NCBI GenBank assembly: GCA_029891385.1
Contig: CM057226.1
Coordinates: 90,280,977 to 90,344,976, forward strand
DNA length: 64,000 bases
Direction: 5' to 3'
From: Erythroxylum novogranatense
Taxonomy: Eukaryota; Streptophyta; Magnoliopsida; Malpighiales; Erythroxylaceae
Made by a program: the position numbers and the translations under genes. Shown here piece by piece: positions 56,756-64,000 of this stretch. How positions within the stretch are numbered: position 1 is the stretch's first letter; the number at the start of each line of letters is the position of its first letter. Below the pieces are notes generated by a model. It was not told where the DNA came from. It saw only the letters and a list, made by a program, of their open reading frames with translations, and searched no databases.

Positions 56756-57900
56756 TCTCTTCTATCCGGCTTGGGACACTGTTTGGCTATGTGTCCTCTC
56801 TGTCCACAATTGAAGCATGCTCTTGTCAATCTGCGACATTCTCCCTTATGGAGATTCCCATAGTGCTCACATTTGGGAAGAGGTGGCCTCTCCCCATCTC
56901 CCCTTCTTCTGCCGCCCACCGTTGAGGCTTGGTGAGAAACAGTAGGATTCCTCACAGGTCTAGGTCAGCTCCCACCGCTGTTCCTCTCCTCAGACTGCAC
57001 AGGAAAGGTTCTGGCACTTCTCTCAAGTATAGAAGTACCACCTCCCCTCTTGAACTGCTCTCTTCCCTTTCTTTTCCGGCTAACTGCACTCTTAATGTTC
57101 TCGATGTTCTCAACTCTCAATGCTGCTTCAACCAGCTGTTGAAAGTTGCCAAAGTTCTACACTATCACTTTCTCTCTGATAGCTAGGTGCAGGCCCGACT
57201 CAAACCGGCGACACTTTTCAATCTCACTGAACATCATCTACGAAGCATACCTCGATAACTGGGTGAATCGGCGCTCGTATTCAGTAACTGTCATCTCCCT
57301 CTGGGTGAGGCTCAGGAATTCCCTCTACTTCTATTGAATGTACACCTCAGACAGATATTTCTTCCTGTAAGCAGCCAGGAAGTCTCCCCATGTCAACCCT
57401 ATTGGCTTCAACTGACTCCCTGGTACACACTCCCACCAATGCAAGGCATCACCCTAGAGTAAACTGGCAGCATAGATCACCCTCTCGTCATCCTCGCACT
57501 CCATCTGGTCCAAGACCCTCTCGGTCTTTCTCAACCAGGTCTCGGCTTTCTCAGGATCCGTGGTCCCGTAGAAGTCCACTACTCCATACTTTCTCAACTT
57601 GTCAAACTGTCTCCCTTTCTTAGCTGGGGTCGAAACAGACGCCTGTGGCATTTGACCTATAGCCTGAACGAAGGCTTGGATAAATGCCTGGAACAGTCTA
57701 GGATCTAGAGTAGGCACTTGCTCAGACTGACTAGGCGACTACTGTGTCTGAGATCGGAGGGACTCATTACTTTGACCTAGAGAAGCCTCAGCTGGGGCCA
57801 CTCCTGGGGCTACCGACTCATCGGTGCTCTCCTCTCTTAGTGGAGAGTCAGGTGTAATTGAACCTTGCAGAACTCCTCATGTCCTTCTACGAGGTGACAT
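56756..57900 (-). pseudogene. Element I gag
   Basis: The start is placed at the ATG at 57900 (MSPRRRT, then a TGA). The frame continues with an acidic, serine-rich N-terminus and, from 57717, LDPRLFQAFIQAFVQAIG, then KLRKYGVVDFYG and AETWLRKTERVLDQME, the Gypsy gag core. The region 57400-57000 is in several frames. The CCHC knuckle CFNCGQRGHIAKQCPK is at about 56780-56825. Solo LTR H follows directly. The protein would coat element RNA; this copy is non-functional. Confidence 0.88.
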
Positions 57901-58094
57901 CTTACTCCTTCAATGAAAACATTTATGATTAGCTAAAATTATTTTTAATTCTTAGTTCCTATATGTATGCATGATATGCATGTCACTTAATACAAACAAT
58001 CAATTCATAATGTAAAATTTAATCACATAACAAAACAATTTCCCTACTATGCATCCTAAGCCTAGGAGTAAACCTAAGCTCTGATACCAAACAT
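57901..58094 (-). other. Element I leader and primer-binding site
   Basis: A short leader. The PBS reads TGGTATCAGAGC on the minus strand (58078-58089), fully matching initiator tRNA-Met, five bases from the LTR end at 58095. Confidence 0.88.
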
Positions 58095-58736
58095 TGTTGG
58101 ACCCTGTCTCCGAAGCCTAACATTCTGGAACACACAAGCTTAGAAGACCCAAAATCGATAGCAATATTGACCACAATTTGGGAAACCTCCAATAGAAAGA
58201 TTCAGATCGACTTTTTAAGAAAAAATTTTCTCTCTGCTCTAACGATTCAAACGCCACTGAAAACGCTCAATTTGGATTAGAAATGAAGTTATGGCCAAAA
58301 TACTGTCTTAAAGAAAAACAGTCAAAACTGAACACTCTACCGACTTCATATCAGAATTTGAAGGTTTTTTAGGCTAAATTGCCAATTAGTTCCTTCATAA
58401 AACTTGTAGATTTAAGTCTCTAATTTAATTTAAAACAAGAACCGACCCGATCGGAGCTCTATAGCTCAAGATATTTCAGAATCATTGAAGTATATTCAGA
58501 CTTTATCAACCGACCATCACACTTTGTTTCAATCCACTTTTTACAATTTAAAAGCAATACTAATCAATCAGGTTTGGAAAGATAGAAAAATGTCTTAGAA
58601 ATCTATCGCTTCAAAAATGAGGTCGATCGGAGGTCTATACAATAAGTTATGGCCAAAAGAAGGAAGAGGGGTCGGTCGGCCAAGAACCGACCCCAAAAAG
58701 CGCCCCGGCTCGCGCACCTGGACCGAGCGGGCCGAG
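58095..58736 (-). repeat. Element I 5' LTR, 3' part only
   Basis: The LTR end on the minus strand is GGGTCCAACA. 642 bp are visible before element K interrupts it at 58737. Content is AT-rich with no ORF of note, apart from a CG-rich stretch at 58670-58735. The five bases before K are CCGAG; the matching duplication would lie outside the window. Confidence 0.75.
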
Positions 58737-61367
58737 TGTAGCGCCCCCTCACCGTAGAGTATACATCGGGTCGCCCGTAGGTCATACCGATGCACAACCT
58801 ACGACGAGGGTGCACTACCAAACTATCATTTCTATAAACCTCATGGCATCAATATAATAAAGCAGTAATATCGAATTCACTAAATTTTAAAACCAAAAGA
58901 TTCATTTCCATTCATTCATGAAACCGTCAATACATCATCAGTCGTATATATATACATCTGTACGACCCAAAAAAGGACTAACATAGCTCCTACATAAGTC
59001 ATCCACAAAATACCCCCAAAAGATCCCCAGCTGACAGACCTGTGGGCCATGCTCCTCTCACGCCAAGACACACAAGCAGAGATGTCTCACTGACCGAGCT
59101 AGAAGTCAAACTATCGCTGCCCTGAAAATAGTCGCAATTTGGGTGAGTTTGCGAAACTCAATGAGTAACCATCATCGATGGTTCACCCAACTCATGCATA
59201 TACAGACAATTACATAATATCGCATATTATCACATTCAAGAAATCACATGCAGTCAAATTCACCCTTATAAGGCGATATGCCTTTCACACAATTCACATG
59301 TAATCATTCATATATGCAATGTGCATGTGACTCTTTCATTTTCTTTCGTTGTTGTGACCGTATACCGAGCTCATATACATTGAGCCATTGGCTCTGAAAA
59401 CATTGGGCTCAAAAGCCCTAATCCGTTGAGCGTAAAGCTCTGCAAATCGTTGGGCATGAAGCCCTGTACGTTAAGCTTAAAGCTCTGAATACGGTGGCTA
59501 CACCGGTCACAACTGCCTTTATCTGATCATACTGTTATGCATGTATGCACATGTCCACTTTACAATACATGCATCATATTAAAATCCCATATACTTAATT
59601 CTCACCATTTGAAATCAATTATGAACAATTTATGCATAATCAACACTTCTATATCACAGTCCAAATATCCCGAACACCCGTGGTCCGGAATCAATCAAAT
59701 CAAACACATATAACTCGTCTTTAACTCCACATGGCATATTTGCATAAAATTAAACACATAAAGGTTGAGAAACCAACTATGTTACTCACCTCAGAACTTC
59801 CGAGCTACTGCCGGGAAGTCTCGCCTACGTCTGATGATCGGCGATCCACTTGAGCCGCTATAACAATCAAAATATAAATAGCATTATAAATTGTACCAAT
59901 TCTAATGTCCAATGATGAATATGAATCGAATAATGTACGTACTATACGTGTTATGACATTTGCGACACAAATCCAAATTTCCCGATCTCAATTTCTAATT
60001 CCCGAATTCATAATCTCCAAATTGAATTTAATCCATAATCAATTGAATCATCAAATTCCTAAATCCCATTCTCTAAATCCTCCAATTTCAATTTTTCAGC
60101 ATTCCTCGCCGCGGCGAGTACCCATTTCTCGCCACGTTCGTCGCGGCGTAACTCGCCTCGTCGCGGCGCCTCACGCATCTCTCGTCGTGACGTACACACG
60201 CGTACATTGCGACGTGCGCCGTCCATCCTCGCCGCGGCGCGCCTTCCACGCACGTCGCGGCGAAGCATTCTGCTTCGCCACAAGGCGTGTTCTTCAAGGT
60301 CGCGTAAATATGCGACCATAAACACGCCCAGAAAACCCAGAAAATCTCAAATTCTCGACAGCAATCACCACCAAATTCAGGTTTTCTCCTCACGAATCAC
60401 TCCTAAATAATTCCATACATATCATACAACTAATTCTTAGCTTTTATTTCATCAAACAATCATTTACCCCAAATCTAAACCCTAAAATCACCGAAAACCC
60501 CTATCGGAAACCCTAACTCACAAATCCTTTAATATACCAACTAAATCATTCAAACAACTTTATAAATCATATAATCAAACCATAAGAGACAAGATAGAAG
60601 TAACTTACTTGATTTATAACCTCAAATCTTCAAGGATTTCTCAACTCCAAGATCATTGACACCCACGGCTATCACCAAATAAAATTCCATCAACTTCTTC
60701 TCTATTCTTTTCCAAGCCAAAGGAATGATCAATGACAAAAGAAGAAAGCAATTGGCACAAAGAAATCGAGTAGCAATCCAAAGAAAGAAGATCACGAAGA
60801 AGAAGAAAGCTTCGTGGAAGATAAAGATTTCAAAGGGTAAGGGTTTAAATATCAAAGGAACAAGGGCTTGTTTGGCTAATAGAATTTCCACCACCAAATC
60901 CGAACAAATTTCAAACTAATTTCAATTCGATTTCTTAATTCCAATGACTAAACCCTAATTCCTCAATTCAATTTCTAACCTGTCCGAGCCATTGGATAAT
61001 CAATTTCGGAACCAAAAATCCAATTATCCAGTCATCGATCAATTTTCCGGTTCCGCCTATTTCTCCGAAAATTCCAGAAAAATTCCTATAAATCCTCAAA
61101 AATAGAAAACTAATTATCATATACTCCAATTTCATAATTCAACTTCCTAACATCCATTTCTAATTCAAATTCAATCATAGAGCCTATTTTGACCAAATTC
61201 TCACACATGACCTAATCATATCCAAATTCAAATTATCCAAATTAAGTCGGAAATATGTCATACATGTATGTACGTACAAATGCCAATTATACACAAATTC
61301 TATAATGCATGCTCGTACAACACGTATGCAATGAATCGTACACATCCCATCGGTGACGGATATTACA
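58737..61367 (-). repeat. Element K 3' LTR (Tekay-like Gypsy)
   Basis: 2631 bp from TGTAGCGCCCCCT to GATATTACA on the plus strand. The minus-strand reading starts TGTAATATCC and ends GGGGGCGCTACA, the same end style as element C. It contains five CGYCGCGGCG near-palindromes at 60107-60262 and a block of AGCCCTGTACGTTAAGC-like words at about 59370-59500. ORFs at 59905-60410 are CG-rich chance frames. Confidence 0.85.
60107..60262. repeat. CG-rich palindrome cluster in element K LTR
   Basis: CGCCGCGGCG at 60107-60116 and 60230-60239, and CGTCGCGGCG at 60139-60148, 60159-60168 and 60253-60262. The first is within TCGCCGCGGCGA, a perfect 12-bp palindrome. The stretch is far richer in CG than the LTR around it. 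Confidence 0.85.
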
Positions 61368-61381
61368 ATTCTCCCTCCTAA
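61368..61381 (-). promoter_or_regulatory. Element K polypurine tract
   Basis: The minus strand reads TAGGAGGGAGAAT next to the 3' LTR, almost the same as element C at 39768-39780. Confidence 0.85.
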
Positions 61382-61394
61382 TAAAAATTTCGTC

Positions 61395-62600
61395 CGAAAT
61401 TTTCTTACTCGACCGATCAAACAGATGAGGGTCTCGCCTCCTCACGTGCTCCTCGGCCTCTAAGTCGCCTCCTCAGATGAATGGTTCTTCCAAAGGACTT
61501 TCACCAATGGAATAACCCGAGACCTCAACTGCTTGACCCGCGATCCAATAATTCGCACCGGCTCCTCAATATAACTCAAGTCACTGGCAATCTCTACCTC
61601 CTGAGCCGGAATCACGTGAGTCGGGTCAGATCGATATCTCCGAAGCATGCTCACATGAAAGACGTCATGCAACTGAGACATCTCACTCGGTAAGGCTAAT
61701 CTATACGCCAACGGTCCGATCCGTTCGGTAATCTCATACGGACCAATATACCGAGGACTCAACTTGCCCTTACGGCCAAATCTGAGAACTCCTCTCCACG
61801 GAGACACTATGAGGAACACCCTATCTCCCACAGATACTCCATCTCTCTCCGACGTCGATCCACATAACTCTTCCGCCTATCTTGAGCCGCTGATGTGACT
61901 CAATCAATCAGATCTTATCAACAAGTGTCCCGGATCGCTCGGGACCCTCTAACATCCTCATACCCTCTTCATCCCAAAGAAAGAGGGATCTACACGGCCT
62001 CCCATAGAGTGCCTCGCATGACGGTGCCATCCCAATGCCGCTCTGCATCGATTATTATAAGCAACTCCACCAAAGGCAACATCGATCCCATACACCCTAA
62101 CTCCAACACACAAGCTCTCAACATATCCTCAACAGATCTGAATAGTCTTCTCACTCGCCCATCCGTTCGAGGATGAAACGTCAGGTCAAGTTCAACTCGC
62201 ACCAATAGTCGATCGCAGCTCCTTCGTAACCTCGAAGTAAATCTGGGATCCCTATCGACACTATCAAAATCGGGACCCCATGCAATAACTATCTCGCTAC
62301 ATATTTCGGGCCAAGTCGATCGAGGGTATTACTCTCCTCATCGGCAAAAGTGAGCCGATGAATAATCGGTCCACTATGACCCGATAGCATCACACCGCCT
62401 CGGCCCCGGCAACCCCATAGTAAAATCCATCGTAATACGCCCCATTTTCACTCCGGAATGGGCAACGAATGCAATCTCCAATCGGGGCCGTGCTCGCCTT
62501 AACTCGCCGCACGCCAAACACCGAGAAACATACTCCGCCACATGCCTCTTCATACCCGCCACCGTAAATGCAACTTAAGAGTGCGATACATCTTGGTGAC
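61395..62600 (-). pseudogene. Element K integrase and chromodomain
   Basis: The clean frame at 61831-61460 has GDRVFLIVSPWRGVLRFGRK, LAYRLALPSEMSQLHDVFH, then IIGSRVKQLRSR and VKVLWKNHSSEEATW (chromodomain-like). Upstream the integrase core is in many short frames: FHPRTDGRVRRLF near 62170 (FHPQTDGQ-type sequence is expected), SVEDMLRACVLE, MDFTMGLPGP at about 62420 (first catalytic aspartate), and KRHVAEYVSRCLAC at about 62550. Several of the breaks are one-base losses at CAG words, which may be sequencing errors. Confidence 0.85.
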
Positions 62601-64000
62601 ACCAGATGCATGGCATAAGCAACCAAATGAGCCTCCTCCGTAATCTCTCGCCCTGCATCCTCCACATCCGGAAAACACAACCTCCGCCCATCCACAAAGT
62701 ATCATCTCTCACCAAACTCGAACTTCCATCCCGACCGACTCTATCCATCGGCCTCACCAATCTTTGGATCCCGATCCCGCACTCTCCTAATCCGATCCCG
62801 CAATACGGCCTCAAATTTCAAAGTCGCAATCGAGCTCCTCCCGACTCAGATCCATCTCGCACATTGAGAGCTCTCAATCGAACTAAGCACGCAAGAACCT
62901 CGAAACTCGAATCGAGCCGCACTACCATGCGATCTCCTATTCAATGCATCACCACCACATTGGCCTTCCCGGTGGTACTCGAGCAAGGCATCAGAATCCC
63001 TAAGCAGCTCTAACCACCTCCTCTACCTCAGATTCAGCTCTTGCTGACTCAACAAGTATCTCAAACTCTTATGATCGGTGAAGATCTGGAACGTCTCCCC
63101 ATAAAGATAATGTCTCCAGATCTTCAAAGCAAATACAACTGCTGCTAACTCCAAGTCATGCACAGGATAATTACCCTCATGGGCTCTCAATCGTCTCAAG
63201 CGTCGCGATGACTCTCCCATGCTGCATCAACACACAGCCTAAACCCTGCTGCGAAGCATCACTGAACACCTCAAATCCTCCTGCTCCCGAAGGTAGGGCT
63301 AACACCGGCGCCGTCATCAACCGATGTATCAACTCATCGAAACTCCTCTGACACTCATCTGTCCAACTGGAGGCTACTCCCTTCCTCAGAAGTCTTGTCA
63401 AGGGGGCGGAGATCACTGAGAATCCCTCGACAAACCTCCTGTAATATCCTGCCAATCCGAGAAAACTCCTCAACTCTGACACGTTCCTCGGAACCTCCCA
63501 ACTCTTCACTGCCTCAATCTTGTGAGGATCCACCCGGATACCCTCACTAGACATGATATGACCTAGGAACACCACCTCATCCAGCCAAAATTCACACTTG
63601 GTGAATTTGGCATACAGCTGCCTATCCCTCATGTCTGCAACACTATCCTCAAATGCTCGCATGCCCTGTCTAGAACTCGAATACACCGAATATCATCAAT
63701 GAATACGATCACAAACCGATCCGGTATGGCTGAAAACCCTATTCATCAAGGCCATGAAGGTCGCCGGGCATTAGTCAACCCGAACGGCATCACTAAGAAC
63801 TCGTAATGCCCATACCGCCCTAAAGCGCCTTAGGCACATCGGCCTCTGCGATCCTCAATCGATAATAACCGGATCTCAAATCCAACTTGGTGAACACCCG
63901 AGCCCCTGAATCGATCAAATAAGTCATCGATCCTAGGCAAGGTACTTATTCTTAACAAGAATCTGATTGTCGCCTATAGTCGATGCAAAGTCTCATAGTC
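62601..64000 (-). pseudogene. Element K RNase H and reverse transcriptase (cut by window edge)
   Basis: RNase H pieces: 63220-63023 has [20 protein letters not shown] and [19 protein letters not shown]. The frame at 63686-63177 carries the RT C-terminus ([38 protein letters not shown]) and the first RNase H aspartate in [15 protein letters not shown]. The catalytic FIDDI is at about 63690-63710, and the upstream RT continues to the window edge in broken frames. Between 63000 and 62600 the linker and zinc-binding part are hard to follow. Sequence is close to element C. Confidence 0.88.

Noticed and set aside
59905..60410. CG-rich ORFs on both strands in element K LTR
   Set aside because: All frames are open because the stretch is CG-rich and poor in stop codons. 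No domain is seen, and it lies within an LTR.

Overview
The window is plant nuclear heterochromatin. I found no host gene, RNA gene or CRISPR array, and almost every base can be assigned to LTR retrotransposons. The evidence for a flowering plant is Ty1/Copia and Ty3/Gypsy elements with plant-type primer-binding sites (mostly initiator tRNA-Met), chromodomain-bearing Tekay/Del-like Gypsy elements, an Athila-like Gypsy element with an extra ORF after pol, and the depth of nesting. I cannot name the species. Coding regions are broken by stops and frameshifts, and all are best read as pseudogenes.

Layout, outermost to innermost (letters are mine). Element I is a minus-strand Gypsy element whose 5' LTR piece, gag, protease and part of RT lie at 52353-58736. 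It is interrupted by a solo LTR H (53741-56755, TSD TCTCT), by minus-strand Gypsy K in its LTR (58737 to the right edge), and by the LTR of minus-strand Gypsy J in its RT. J is seen as three pieces: 1-164, 4853-5483 and 52185-52352. J holds two members of one gag-only Copia family: A (minus strand, 165-4847) and B (plus strand, 5484-52179, TSD GTTTT). The 3' LTR of B is split by Tekay-like Gypsy C (9289-51262, TSD GTTGA). C is split inside its integrase/chromodomain region by minus-strand Athila-like Gypsy F (17423-39429, TSD GACCG), and inside its 3' LTR by Copia D (43015-50679, TSD ACAAC/ATAAC). F is split in its post-pol ORF by minus-strand Copia G (21020-30632, no visible TSD). The deepest chain is I > J > B > C > F > G, six levels. 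With insertions removed, B is about 4.7 kb, C about 12.3 kb, F about 12.4 kb, and D is 7.7 kb.

How the parts work together: C, D, F, G, I and K show the usual gag, protease, integrase, RT and RNase H set (Copia order in D and G, Gypsy order in C, F, I and K), and none is intact. A and B keep only gag plus the first residues of protease, with the same breakpoint. They look like a non-autonomous family that would need pol from a relative.

The most unusual signal is a 10-bp palindrome, AAGTCGACTT. It forms roughly 200-bp arrays in the A/B LTRs, again just after the gag truncation in B, and again in the leader of the otherwise different Copia element G. Other structure includes CG-rich palindromes (CGCCGCGGCG/CGCCATGGCG) in K, H and F, a TGACGTCA cluster in J, multiple polypurine tracts in A/B and F, and a systematic CAG/CTG-to-CG discrepancy between paired LTRs that suggests sequencing error at methylated sites.
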